This document shows, in pieces, positions 1 through 7,599 of a stretch of DNA of 19,691 bases. The DNA lies in NCBI GenBank assembly GCA_934202095.1, contig CAKPXN010000026.1, positions 1-19,691 of the forward strand, given 5' to 3'. Under the pieces are notes generated by a model. The model was not told where the DNA came from. It saw only the letters and a program-made list of their open reading frames with translations, and made no database searches. The position numbers and the translations under genes are program-made. The stretch is from an uncultured Veillonella sp. GTDB lineage: Bacteria; Bacillota; Negativicutes; Veillonellales; Veillonellaceae. Position 1 is the first letter of the stretch, and each line of letters starts with the position of its first letter.

Positions 1-90
1 TCCTGTTAATTAACCTCCGCCGCTTCATCCTTCGGGTCACCCAAAATTAGGCACAGTACCGAAGTCCACCGACGTGCTTATTTTTCATAC
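1..90 (-). other. Unidentified GC-rich, possibly structured leader or small RNA (5' part only)
   Basis: This stretch lies directly downstream of a promoter-like sequence at 97-125 on the minus strand, and transcription would start near 90. It is clearly richer in G and C than its surroundings and has no credible reading frame. Read as minus-strand RNA it offers several pairings: GCAC at 77-74 with GUGC at 54-51, CUUCGG at 64-59 with CCGAAG at 35-30 (partly competing with the first), and the small hairpin GGG-UGA-CCC at 42-34. I compared it from memory with the common riboswitch classes (SAM, TPP, FMN, cobalamin, lysine, glycine, c-di-GMP, c-di-AMP, glutamine, THF, Mg and Mn) and with SRP RNA and T-box motifs, and none fits well. 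It is cut by the window edge, so the gene it might control is not visible. Confidence 0.35.
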
Positions 91-96
91 TAGATA

Positions 97-125
97 ATTC
101 TAACAAATAATTATCGTAAAAGCAA
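97..125 (-). promoter_or_regulatory. Promoter abutting the rpe terminator
   Basis: On the minus strand the -35 TTGCTT (125-120) is followed by exactly 17 bases and the -10 TAGAAT (102-97), preceded by TGT (105-103), which makes an extended -10. The -35 element starts at the base next to the rpe terminator stem, so its first Ts are also the terminator's tail. It would drive the unidentified transcript at 90-1. Confidence 0.6.
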
Positions 126-166
126 GTAAAGAGTCAGTAATTCCAAAAGAATTACTGACTCTTTAC
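126..166 (-). terminator. Rho-independent terminator after rpe
   Basis: A perfect 17-bp inverted repeat (126-142 and 150-166) encloses a 7-base loop. On the minus strand it is followed by TTGCTTTTAC, a modest U-rich tail. It lies 50 bases after the rpe stop codon and closes the long priA-to-rpe operon. The stem is long but AT-rich in its outer part. On the plus strand no U-tract follows, so it should act in the minus direction. Confidence 0.8.
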
Positions 167-216
167 GAAGATCTACATGTTTAATTATAAAATATTACAT
201 TCTTATAACAAGTATA

Positions 217-867
217 TTAGTTATTTCGTATAGCTTCTATCATCTTAGCTCTATTGGGAGCACCGAATACTGCTGAACCTGCAACTAATACAGTTGCACC
301 TGCATCCTTGACTGGAATACACGTAATATCATTGATACCACCGTCTACTTCTATAACAGCATTCGTATTTTCTACGGAATCTAATAACAGTTTAGCTTGT
401 TTAATTTTCTCAACAGCCCGAGGAATAAAAGATTGGCCTCCAAATCCAGGATTTACGGACATAATTAAAATCATATCTAGATCTCCTGCCACATCTTCTA
501 ACATTGAAACAGGAGTACCTGGGTTAAGTGCAACACCAGCTTTCATACCTACCGACTTAATATGTTGTATTAAACGATGTATATGAGGAACAGTTTCTTG
601 ATGAAATGTAAAATATTCAACCCCTATTTTCGCATATTCCTCGACATAATCCGCAGGATTTGTAACCATTAAATGTACATCGAACGGCAATGATGTATGT
701 GGGCGAATAGCTTTCACTATAGGTGCGCCAAATGTTAAATTAGGAACAAAATGCCCATCCATAACATCAATATGTAAATAATCTGCCCCAGCTTGTTCAA
801 TAGTTTTAATTTCATCACGCAATATAGAAAAATCAGCAGATAACATCGACGGTGCTATTTTTATCAT
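217..867 (-). CDS. rpe: Ribulose-phosphate 3-epimerase
   Basis: This enzyme interconverts D-ribulose 5-phosphate and D-xylulose 5-phosphate in the pentose phosphate pathway, in the cytosol. The 216-residue product has the full TIM-barrel family pattern: an N-terminal APSMLSADF, the metal-site segment LHIDVMDGHFVPN with H32 and D34, H65 in the DVHLM strand, the phosphate loop MSVNPGFGGQ around 147-155, and EVDGGI with the second catalytic acid D175. An in-frame ATG 69 bases further upstream would add 23 residues inside the end of rsgA, but the ATG at 867 has a clear ribosome-binding site (AAGAGG) and matches the usual family start. The gene begins one base after the rsgA stop codon and is the last gene of the operon. 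The order stp-prkC-rsgA-rpe is the same as in Bacillus subtilis. Confidence 0.97.
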   Translation of the reverse strand: MIKIAPSMLSADFSILRDEIKTIEQAGADYLHIDVMDGHFVPNLTFGAPIVKAIRPHTSLPFDVHLMVTNPADYVEEYAKIGVEYFTFHQETVPHIHRLIQHIKSVGMKAGVALNPGTPVSMLEDVAGDLDMILIMSVNPGFGGQSFIPRAVEKIKQAKLLLDSVENTNAVIEVDGGINDITCIPVKDAGATVLVAGSAVFGAPNRAKMIEAIRNN

Positions 868-868
868 T

Positions 869-1732
869 TTAAAACCTCTTTCTTTGGTTCTGTATATCTT
901 TTCTAATAATCTGATATGCATCATAGCGGCTTTCATAAATCTTATGATCCGCTAACGCCTTTTTAATTCCACAAATAGGTTCATGCTCATGATAACAAGG
1001 GCTAAATTTACAAGCGTCCACATAATCAAAAAATTCTGGGAATAACGTAGGTAATCGTTCTAATGTAATATCGGTAAACTCAATAGAACTAAAACCAGGT
1101 GTATCCATAATAAAGGAATCCGTATTTAGGCTAAATAATGAGGCATGCCGTGTTGTATGCTTACCACGTTTAATCTTGTCGCTTATTTCACCTGTTTGGA
1201 ATGCAAATTTCTCATCAACCGCATTTAATAAGCTACTTTTACCAACACCGGAAGGCCCTGCAAAGGCCGTTACCTTATGCTGTAATTGACTACGCAATTC
1301 ATCAATACCGATATTATGTGTAGCAGATGTAGTAATAACATGATAATCAATCGATTTATATTTATTAATTAGTTCATCTGTCGCAGAATCCCCTACATCG
1401 TATTTATTTATACATAGGAGAACAGGAATATCGGCATGTTCAATCATTACCAGCATCTTGTCAAGCAATAATTCATTGATATCCGGATTATGAGCAGCTA
1501 CCACGAGAATAACCTGATCTATATTAGCAACGGCAGGTCGTATCATAGAATTTTTACGTGGTAAAATGGCCTCAACAAAGCCATCATTGGAAAACTCAAC
1601 TCGATCACCAACTAGTAAGCTATATCGGGACTTTTTGATTCGCCCTCTAACCTTGCATTCATGAATGGTTCCCAATTCATCTTGAATATAAAAGTAACCA
1701 TTCATATTTTTAATTACAATACCTGTGTTCAT
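869..1732 (-). CDS. rsgA: Ribosome small-subunit-dependent GTPase RsgA
   Basis: RsgA is a circularly permuted GTPase that acts late in 30S subunit assembly. The 287-residue product shows an N-terminal OB-fold (about 1-65), then G4 NKYD at 109-112 ahead of G1 GPSGVGKSS at 159-167 and G3 DTPG at 210-213. This permuted order is diagnostic. A C-terminal zinc knuckle follows with C241, C246, H248 and C254. The ATG is preceded by AGAGGTG. The gene starts 7 bases after the prkC stop. In B. subtilis the orthologue (CpgA) is a substrate of PrkC, and the shared operon with kinase and phosphatase fits the same link here, but that is inference. No residue is missing and the length is normal. Confidence 0.97.
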   Translation of the reverse strand: MNTGIVIKNMNGYFYIQDELGTIHECKVRGRIKKSRYSLLVGDRVEFSNDGFVEAILPRKNSMIRPAVANIDQVILVVAAHNPDINELLLDKMLVMIEHADIPVLLCINKYDVGDSATDELINKYKSIDYHVITTSATHNIGIDELRSQLQHKVTAFAGPSGVGKSSLLNAVDEKFAFQTGEISDKIKRGKHTTRHASLFSLNTDSFIMDTPGFSSIEFTDITLERLPTLFPEFFDYVDACKFSPCYHEHEPICGIKKALADHKIYESRYDAYQIIRKDIQNQRKRF

Positions 1733-1739
1733 AGCACCT

Positions 1740-3665
1740 CTATAATGCAGTATCCTGAACTAATGCGCCATTTAGATATACTTGTATTCGCACATTACCA
1801 ACACCGGAAACATTTTTCACGATCCGGTCACCAGGCTTATTGGTATCATCATAAATGACAGATGAACCTTCATCATCTTTAACTACGATTTTAACCTCCT
1901 GATTTTTTGAACCAGATGGTACCGTTATATCCACAGTTCCTTTAGTACGATTTGAAGAGCTTTGTTTTGAATCATCCTGCTTATTAGATGCATCCTTTAA
2001 TTCAGTGGCTAAATTTAAGCTACTGCCTTCAGAAACCTCTTCACCAGCCTTAATACTTTGTTCTGTTACAATCGATTTATCATCAACCGAACCAGATATT
2101 TGATTAACCCCAATGTTATTAGAGCTTAAAACTTGGCGTGCATCCTTCAATGTCATGCCAACCACATCAGGCATTTTTACTTTTTTGGCTTGCGCCTTAT
2201 TAACAACTAAATCTATAGTTGTGCCCTTTGAAACTTTTGAATCACCAGAAGGACTTTGAGCAACTATAACATTATCAGGCTTTCCTTCCACAGAACCTTG
2301 TGTGATTTTACCAACTACAAGGCCTAAATCTTTTAAACGTTGACGTGCTTGTTCTACGGTCAAACCGGATAAATCTGGAACTGTAATATCACCAACACCT
2401 TTAGATACGACAAGGTGAATAGTACGTTGTTCTTTTACCTTTTCACCAGCTCCTGGGCTTTGAGAAATAACTTGACCTGCTGGTACGTCTGTATTGGTTA
2501 CTTCACTAGTGGAAACGCGCAAATGTTTATCTTCTAAAATATTTTTCGCTACAGATACTTGTTTGCCAACAACATTTGGTACATCTACAGTCGTATTACT
2601 CCAGAAGTTACCATAACTCAAGAATGCACCTAAAAATGCAATCAAGAAAATAACGGCAGCACCAAGGACTATATATTTCTGTGGTATGGATGCAATCTTA
2701 CTAAGCATAGATTTCTTTTTAACCTCATTAGGCGTAGAGTCATCAATATCATTAAAATCTTCTAATGTATCCGGATCTACAGCTGGAATCATTTGTGTGG
2801 CAAAATCATAAGGTTCATGTCGTTGAGTTTTTCCCATTGTAAAGCCTTGGGATAACCGTAAATCCCCCATCATTTCCGAAATAGAATCAAAGCGATCGGC
2901 CGGATTTTTAGCTAATGCTTTTAACACAACAGCCTCTAACAATGGTGGAATAGACGGATTGTATCGCGTTGGAGGAATTACCTTTTCACGAACATGTTTT
3001 AATGCTACTGCAATTGGCGTTTCCCCTTCAAAAGGAACCTTACCAGTTAACATTTCATATAAAACTACACCTAATGAATAGATATCTGTACTCCCATCCA
3101 CTGATTTACCACTTGCTTGCTCAGGTGAAAGATAGTGCGCTGACCCCATGATTGAGTTTGTATACATAACGGTATTCGTGGTATTCATGGCGCGGGCAAT
3201 ACCAAAATCAGTAACCTTTACGCGACCAGTATTTGTAATGATGACATTATGTGGTTTTATATCACAATGAACAATTCCCATTGCATGGGCATGTTCTAAC
3301 CCTTCACCGATGGCAATAGTAATTTTAACCGCTTCATCAATTGATAGTCGATGATGACGTGTAATATATTCCTTAAGCGTTTCCCCATCAACGTATTCCA
3401 TAATGATATAATGCATCCCTTGATCGTAGCCTACATCATACATATTAACAATATTAGGATGATTTAATTTACCTGCGGCTTGAGCTTCTCGTTTAAAGCG
3501 ACTTACAAATTCGTCATCACTAGCAAAGTTTGAATGTAAAATTTTTATAGCTACTGGGCGCCCTAATAATGTATCTTCACCTTTATATACATCGGCCATT
3601 CCGCCGACGCCAATTTTAGTCAGGATACGATAGCGATTATCCAGCAATGTATCTTTAATCTTCAT
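1740..3665 (-). CDS. prkC: PASTA-domain Ser/Thr protein kinase (PrkC family)
   Basis: This is a membrane-anchored Hanks-type kinase that senses cell-wall fragments outside and phosphorylates proteins inside. In the 641-residue product the kinase domain spans about 10-275: glycine loop IGVGGMADVY at 18-27, catalytic K41, HCDIKPHN at 133-140 with D135, DFG at 153-155, an activation loop rich in Thr and Ser (about 161-175), and SPE at 180-182. A juxtamembrane linker rich in acidic residues follows, then one membrane helix (about 331-350). Outside are three PASTA repeats (about 359-423, 425-490 and 495-555), a Ser/Lys/Gln-rich linker, and a last 65-residue beta-rich segment that does not look like PASTA. 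The usual HRD motif reads HCD, as in some relatives. The ATG has GGAGAG upstream. It sits between its likely phosphatase stp and rsgA. Confidence 0.96.
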   Translation of the reverse strand: MKIKDTLLDNRYRILTKIGVGGMADVYKGEDTLLGRPVAIKILHSNFASDDEFVSRFKREAQAAGKLNHPNIVNMYDVGYDQGMHYIIMEYVDGETLKEYITRHHRLSIDEAVKITIAIGEGLEHAHAMGIVHCDIKPHNVIITNTGRVKVTDFGIARAMNTTNTVMYTNSIMGSAHYLSPEQASGKSVDGSTDIYSLGVVLYEMLTGKVPFEGETPIAVALKHVREKVIPPTRYNPSIPPLLEAVVLKALAKNPADRFDSISEMMGDLRLSQGFTMGKTQRHEPYDFATQMIPAVDPDTLEDFNDIDDSTPNEVKKKSMLSKIASIPQKYIVLGAAVIFLIAFLGAFLSYGNFWSNTTVDVPNVVGKQVSVAKNILEDKHLRVSTSEVTNTDVPAGQVISQSPGAGEKVKEQRTIHLVVSKGVGDITVPDLSGLTVEQARQRLKDLGLVVGKITQGSVEGKPDNVIVAQSPSGDSKVSKGTTIDLVVNKAQAKKVKMPDVVGMTLKDARQVLSSNNIGVNQISGSVDDKSIVTEQSIKAGEEVSEGSSLNLATELKDASNKQDDSKQSSSNRTKGTVDITVPSGSKNQEVKIVVKDDEGSSVIYDDTNKPGDRIVKNVSGVGNVRIQVYLNGALVQDTAL

Positions 3666-3691
3666 AATATTTATAACTCTCCATATCTAGA

Positions 3692-4393
3692 TTAGATAGT
3701 TCCTACAATAATGGTAACATTATCACCGGCACCGGCATCATAGACGTCGGCAATCAATATATTTAAAACCTCCGTATTATCATTTGTATCATGTAATACT
3801 TGTCGGATTGTTTCATCACTAACATACCCGGACAATCCATCTGTACATAGTAAAATACGATCACCGGTTTTTACTGAAAGTGTACCACTATCGACATGTA
3901 AATCTTCTTCAACACCAACTGCTCTAGTCAGTAAATTACGTTGTGGATGGACTAACATCTCATCCTTTGTAATTTCTCCAGCATCCAATAGCTGTTGTAC
4001 CATAGAGTGATCAGTGGTAATTTGAGTTAATTCATCATTTCTATAAATATAGAGTCTACTGTCACCTACACTGGCCCACAGCAGATTATCATCTACCTTA
4101 GCGACTACTACAGCAGTCGTTCCCATCCCACTAAGTCGTTCCTCTCGTGCTACGCGATTTACTATACGCGTATTAGCGTGTAGTATGGCATCTACAAGGG
4201 ATGATTCGTCAATAGTAGAAATTGATTGTAAATATTCTTTTATTTCATCAACCGCATAGGTGCTGGCAATTTCTCCACCTCTATAGCCACCCATACCGTC
4301 GGTGACAGCACAAATGTTATCGCTAATAAAAAATCGATCTTCATTCTGCTTTCTGACTAATCCAATTTTACTTAAACCTACGATATTATTCAT
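3692..4393 (-). CDS. stp: PP2C-type Ser/Thr phosphatase (Stp/PrpC)
   Basis: This metal-dependent phosphatase reverses phosphorylation by the neighbouring PASTA kinase. The 233-residue product has the PP2C motifs in order: NED at 17-19, TDGMGGYRGGE at 31-41 with metal-binding D32, MGTTAVV, VGDSRLY, CTDGLSG and finally GAGDN with D224. It lacks membrane segments and should be cytosolic. I chose the ATG at 4393 over an in-frame ATG at 4414 because a strong AGAGGAG lies five bases before it. The start overlaps the rlmN stop by 8 bases, so translation is probably coupled to rlmN. It ends 26 bases before prkC, the standard phosphatase-kinase pairing of Bacillota. Confidence 0.96.
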   Translation of the reverse strand: MNNIVGLSKIGLVRKQNEDRFFISDNICAVTDGMGGYRGGEIASTYAVDEIKEYLQSISTIDESSLVDAILHANTRIVNRVAREERLSGMGTTAVVVAKVDDNLLWASVGDSRLYIYRNDELTQITTDHSMVQQLLDAGEITKDEMLVHPQRNLLTRAVGVEEDLHVDSGTLSVKTGDRILLCTDGLSGYVSDETIRQVLHDTNDNTEVLNILIADVYDAGAGDNVTIIVGTI

Positions 4394-5432
4394 GAATCTC
4401 CTCTTTCCGTCCATGGGCCGCTTTTAATTGCCCACATGCGGCTTGAATAGCATCGCCCATCTCTTTACGGATTGTAACAGAAACACCATAAGAGGCGATA
4501 ATATCCTTAAATACGTTCATATGTTTACTAGAAGGTTTATACAAATTAATATGTTCATTACCATTTACAGGAATCAGGTTAATATGACAATTAGGGAATT
4601 CCTTACCAATTCGACCTAATTCATGTGCTTCCTCTAATGATACATTAATTGAATCTATTAAAATATACTCAAACGTAATACGTCGTTGTGTCTTGTCATA
4701 ATAATATTTTACAGCCTCTAGAACCTCTTCCAATTTATATCGAGATCCGACAGGCATAATCTTACGACGTGTTTCATCTGATGTAGCATGTAAGGATAAT
4801 GCCAATGTAATCGGCAAATCCTCATCTGCTAATTTATAAATATTAGGAACCCATCCACATGTAGATATAGTCATCTTTCTATAACTTATATCAAATGTAG
4901 TTGAATCATGAATTATTTTTAATGCTTGTAGTACATTATCATAATTTTGTAAAGGTTCACCAGCCCCCATAACGACTAATGAATGGATATCTTCCTTTTT
5001 TAGGGAACTAAAAAGAACAACTTGTCCTACGATTTCAGACACGGTTAAATCACGAAATAATCCCCCCTGTGTAGAAGCACAGAAGACACAGCCCATGGCG
5101 CATCCCACTTGAGAAGAAACGCATATGGAATTACCATAGTGTTGCTCCATTAAAACAGTTTCAATACGGCTGCCATCAGTAAGCTCTAATAGTAATTTCT
5201 GTGTTTTTCCATCAGGAGATATAGATTGGGTGATAACCTTAGGAATTGTCAATTTACAATTAGCATCCAACCAATCTCTTAATGTTTTAGGGAATTGTGT
5301 CATATCTTGAAATACAAAAATATGACGATGATAAATATAATCTATTAATTGTTTTGCACGAAATTTTTGGAATTTATAGTCTTCAAATAACGTTTGTAAT
5401 TCAACTAGAGATTTACCTAGTAATTCAATCAT
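4386..5432 (-). CDS. rlmN: 23S rRNA (adenine-2503-C2) and tRNA (A37-C2) methyltransferase RlmN
   Basis: RlmN is a radical-SAM enzyme that methylates A2503 of 23S rRNA and, in some bacteria, A37 of tRNAs. The 348-residue product has the [4Fe-4S] motif CAMGCVFC with C111, C115 and C118, the GAGEP segment at 156-160, SLHATSDETR, and the C-terminal cysteine C333 (AACGQL) that carries the transient methyl group. The related resistance enzyme Cfr shares this architecture, but position in a housekeeping operon and the RlmN-like N-terminal RNA-binding domain (about 1-90) favour RlmN. A slightly longer reading from the ATG at 5444 is possible. GGGAG lies five bases before the ATG at 5432, which I prefer. 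It starts 30 bases after rsmB. Confidence 0.96.
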   Translation of the reverse strand: MIELLGKSLVELQTLFEDYKFQKFRAKQLIDYIYHRHIFVFQDMTQFPKTLRDWLDANCKLTIPKVITQSISPDGKTQKLLLELTDGSRIETVLMEQHYGNSICVSSQVGCAMGCVFCASTQGGLFRDLTVSEIVGQVVLFSSLKKEDIHSLVVMGAGEPLQNYDNVLQALKIIHDSTTFDISYRKMTISTCGWVPNIYKLADEDLPITLALSLHATSDETRRKIMPVGSRYKLEEVLEAVKYYYDKTQRRITFEYILIDSINVSLEEAHELGRIGKEFPNCHINLIPVNGNEHINLYKPSSKHMNVFKDIIASYGVSVTIRKEMGDAIQAACGQLKAAHGRKEEIHE

Positions 5433-5462
5433 AAATACTCCCATTCACTAATGACTAATTAG

Positions 5463-6821
5463 TTAAGATAGTCGCTGCATTTTCACCATAAAGAAACCAT
5501 CCATGTCATCTTTAGGTGGATTTGTTGTAATCATACCATTATTTGATGTAAGTGGAAAATCTTGAGGCACAGGCACAATTGTAAATTCACTATGCTTTTG
5601 TAAAAATGTTTCAACTACCTCTTCATTTTCCTTATAGTTTAATGTACATGTTGAGTATATTAAATAACCATTTACCTTTACTGTCCTTGCAGCACGTTCT
5701 AAGATATCTAACTGCAATGGTGGTAATTCTGAAAGAATAGATTCTTGCTTACGCCATCGCATATCAAGTTTCTTTTGTAGTATGCCCAAACCAGAACAAG
5801 GAGCATCCACCAATACGCGATCAAAATAAGAATCCCAGTTATTAGGCAATTGTGTAGCATCCTGTACTTTAGTTTGTACAATAAAAACTCCAAGACGACT
5901 AGCATTAGACTCCATTAGTTCAATCTTATGTGCATGAATATCGCAACTCATAATCGAACCGGTATTATCCATCAATGAAGCCATATACATCGACTTACCA
6001 CCAGGTGCTGCACAGCAATCTAAAATACAATCACCCGGTTTTGGATCTACAAGGCGTGCTACCATCATGGACGCCTTATCCATAAATGTAATATATCCAT
6101 TTATAACAGCATCTGATTTTTCTAAACTTCCACGATGACTATTTATATAAATAATGTCATCATAGGTGCTATCCTGTGAAACATCCCAGCCCTGCTCTTT
6201 TAACAATGACAAACATTGCGGAATATCAATAAGAATTGTATTGATGCGCGCTGTTAATATAGGCTGTTGGTTAAACCAAGCACATAAATCTTCCGTTTGT
6301 TCACGACCACGTTCACCAATCCATAAATTGATTAGCCATAAGGGAATATTGTATATAAAGGATATTATTTCTACATCATTCTTTGCTAAATCCTCTATAC
6401 CGATCGTATCTTGTTCTCGAATGACAGATCTCAATATAGCATTCACAAAACCTGATAAGCCATGTGTTAGTTTTTTGGCTAATTTAACTGACTCATTAAC
6501 GGCAGCACTGTCCGGTACCTTATCCATATAGATAATTTGATATATACCGAGTCGTAAAATCTCAACAACCATGGAGGATAGTTTTTTTACAGGCCTTTTA
6601 GCAAAATGCACGATAATAGCATCTAAATAATTCCTTCGACGTACTACACCATATACAAGTTCCGTAAAGAACCGTCTGTCTAGATCTGAAAGATTATACT
6701 TTGATATATAGACTTGTAATGTTATGTTGGCGTACGCACCATTTCGATTGATATCAGATAATGCCTTTACAGCCAACAGTCGTATATTTTGTTTTTGTCC
6801 GTTTTTAGCAGTTTCGTTCAT
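5463..6821 (-). CDS. rsmB: 16S rRNA (cytosine-967-C5) methyltransferase RsmB
   Basis: RsmB (also called Sun or Fmu) makes m5C967 in 16S rRNA using SAM. The 452-residue product has a NusB-like RNA-binding domain (about 10-135) and a Rossmann methyltransferase domain with the SAM motif DCCAAPGGKS at 258-267, DAPCSGLG at 329-336 and the STCTLN segment with C382. The two cysteines C332 and C382 are the release and catalytic residues of the m5C family. An upstream in-frame TTG (6836) is possible, but the ATG at 6821 has AAGGAT at suitable distance. The start overlaps the DUF116 stop by 17 bases. The order fmt-DUF116-rsmB-rlmN links translation initiation with rRNA methylation. Confidence 0.95.
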   Translation of the reverse strand: MNETAKNGQKQNIRLLAVKALSDINRNGAYANITLQVYISKYNLSDLDRRFFTELVYGVVRRRNYLDAIIVHFAKRPVKKLSSMVVEILRLGIYQIIYMDKVPDSAAVNESVKLAKKLTHGLSGFVNAILRSVIREQDTIGIEDLAKNDVEIISFIYNIPLWLINLWIGERGREQTEDLCAWFNQQPILTARINTILIDIPQCLSLLKEQGWDVSQDSTYDDIIYINSHRGSLEKSDAVINGYITFMDKASMMVARLVDPKPGDCILDCCAAPGGKSMYMASLMDNTGSIMSCDIHAHKIELMESNASRLGVFIVQTKVQDATQLPNNWDSYFDRVLVDAPCSGLGILQKKLDMRWRKQESILSELPPLQLDILERAARTVKVNGYLIYSTCTLNYKENEEVVETFLQKHSEFTIVPVPQDFPLTSNNGMITTNPPKDDMDGFFMVKMQRLS

Positions 6822-7599
6822 ACTTATCCTTATCAATCAATAATTCAACAGCATTACGAACCTTGTTGATATCAACCGTAGTATTACAACAGGGTCCATT
6901 AGGGCGTTCGTTTAATACCCCAATAACAGGAATGGGAAATACATCAGCCATTCCACTAGAAAGATCACGTTCACAAGCTATAGCAATAATAGCCTTAGGT
7001 TTTGCTTCTTTAACCTTCATACGGGCTAACGTTCCACCAGTGACAACGATGAATTGACAGCCATACTCTTTTGCAATACCCAGTAAGCCACCCACTTCAC
7101 ATCGCCCACATTGCTTACAATTATATACGTCATGTGTCACCTTATGAACACATGTGTTTTCTTGCAAACAATGAGGTGTTAATAAGAGTATTCGTTCAGG
7201 GCTCACCTTATATAATTTCATTACTACTAAATGATTGATTAAATCAATCATAGATTGTCGTAATTCATCCTTTGTAACACCTGTAAAAATTTTTCCCAAC
7301 CCTAAAGATATAGGAAATAACAAATATATAAAGCGATTAGCTAAACGTAATATAATAGGGTGGATATGTTTAACACCTGCTGAAGCAATACATAAAATAA
7401 GCCATAAGAACCAGATGATAAAAATGATCACTCCACCTATAACTTCACTTGTAACCGCTAGTGTATATGATATTCTCTCTAATCCGGGCCATACTATATA
7501 CATTGTAAAACCAATGATAATAGAAATCGCTAAACAAGACAGTGCTGAGAGATTTAAATATAGTGGATATGTTTTGTAAGATACATTACACTTTGTCAA
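6805..7599 (-). CDS. DUF116 family membrane protein, cysteine-rich
   Basis: The function is unknown. I recognise the family as DUF116, often found between fmt and rsmB in clostridia and Negativicutes. From the start chosen here the product has 264 residues. Two hydrophobic segments (about 13-36 and 50-74) should anchor it in the membrane. A soluble domain follows with nine cysteines after the membrane part: C144, C150, C161, C164, C167, C181, C209 and the pair C227-C228. The CxxCxxC core at 161-167 suggests a metal or iron-sulfur site (inference). The start is uncertain: a TTG at 7599 overlaps the end of fmt by 14 bases and has AAAGGTGG seven bases upstream. An ATG at 7629 has no such site. 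Overlaps with both fmt and rsmB imply coupled translation. Confidence 0.85.
   Translation of the reverse strand: MTKCNVSYKTYPLYLNLSALSCLAISIIIGFTMYIVWPGLERISYTLAVTSEVIGGVIIFIIWFLWLILCIASAGVKHIHPIILRLANRFIYLLFPISLGLGKIFTGVTKDELRQSMIDLINHLVVMKLYKVSPERILLLTPHCLQENTCVHKVTHDVYNCKQCGRCEVGGLLGIAKEYGCQFIVVTGGTLARMKVKEAKPKAIIAIACERDLSSGMADVFPIPVIGVLNERPNGPCCNTTVDINKVRNAVELLIDKDKYERNC

Noticed and set aside
47..88. A 13-codon minus-strand reading frame beginning ATG AAA AAT (a possible leader peptide)
   Set aside because: Its start codon would lie at or within a couple of bases of the predicted transcription start, with no ribosome-binding site, and the composition does not look coding.
254..586. Plus-strand open frame of 110 codons
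   Set aside because: It lies wholly antisense to rpe, whose motifs are complete, and has no recognisable domain.
868..936. N-terminal extension of rpe by 23 residues
   Set aside because: It overlaps the conserved end of rsgA and lacks a ribosome-binding site, while the inner ATG has one and matches the family start.
4386..5432. RlmN homologue as the antibiotic-resistance methylase Cfr
   Set aside because: The gene sits in a conserved housekeeping operon with no mobile-element signs, and no second rlmN-like gene is visible in the window.
5453..5462. Small AT-rich palindrome (ACTAATTAGT) between rsmB and rlmN as an operator or terminator
   Set aside because: It is too short and AT-rich to be stable, with no U-tract, and it lies inside an operon.
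6166..6531. Plus-strand open frame of 121 codons
   Set aside because: It is antisense to rsmB, with no family pattern and no supporting promoter.
7235..7579. Plus-strand open frame of 114 codons
   Set aside because: It is antisense to the DUF116 gene. Its hydrophobic look is the mirror of the membrane segments on the other strand.
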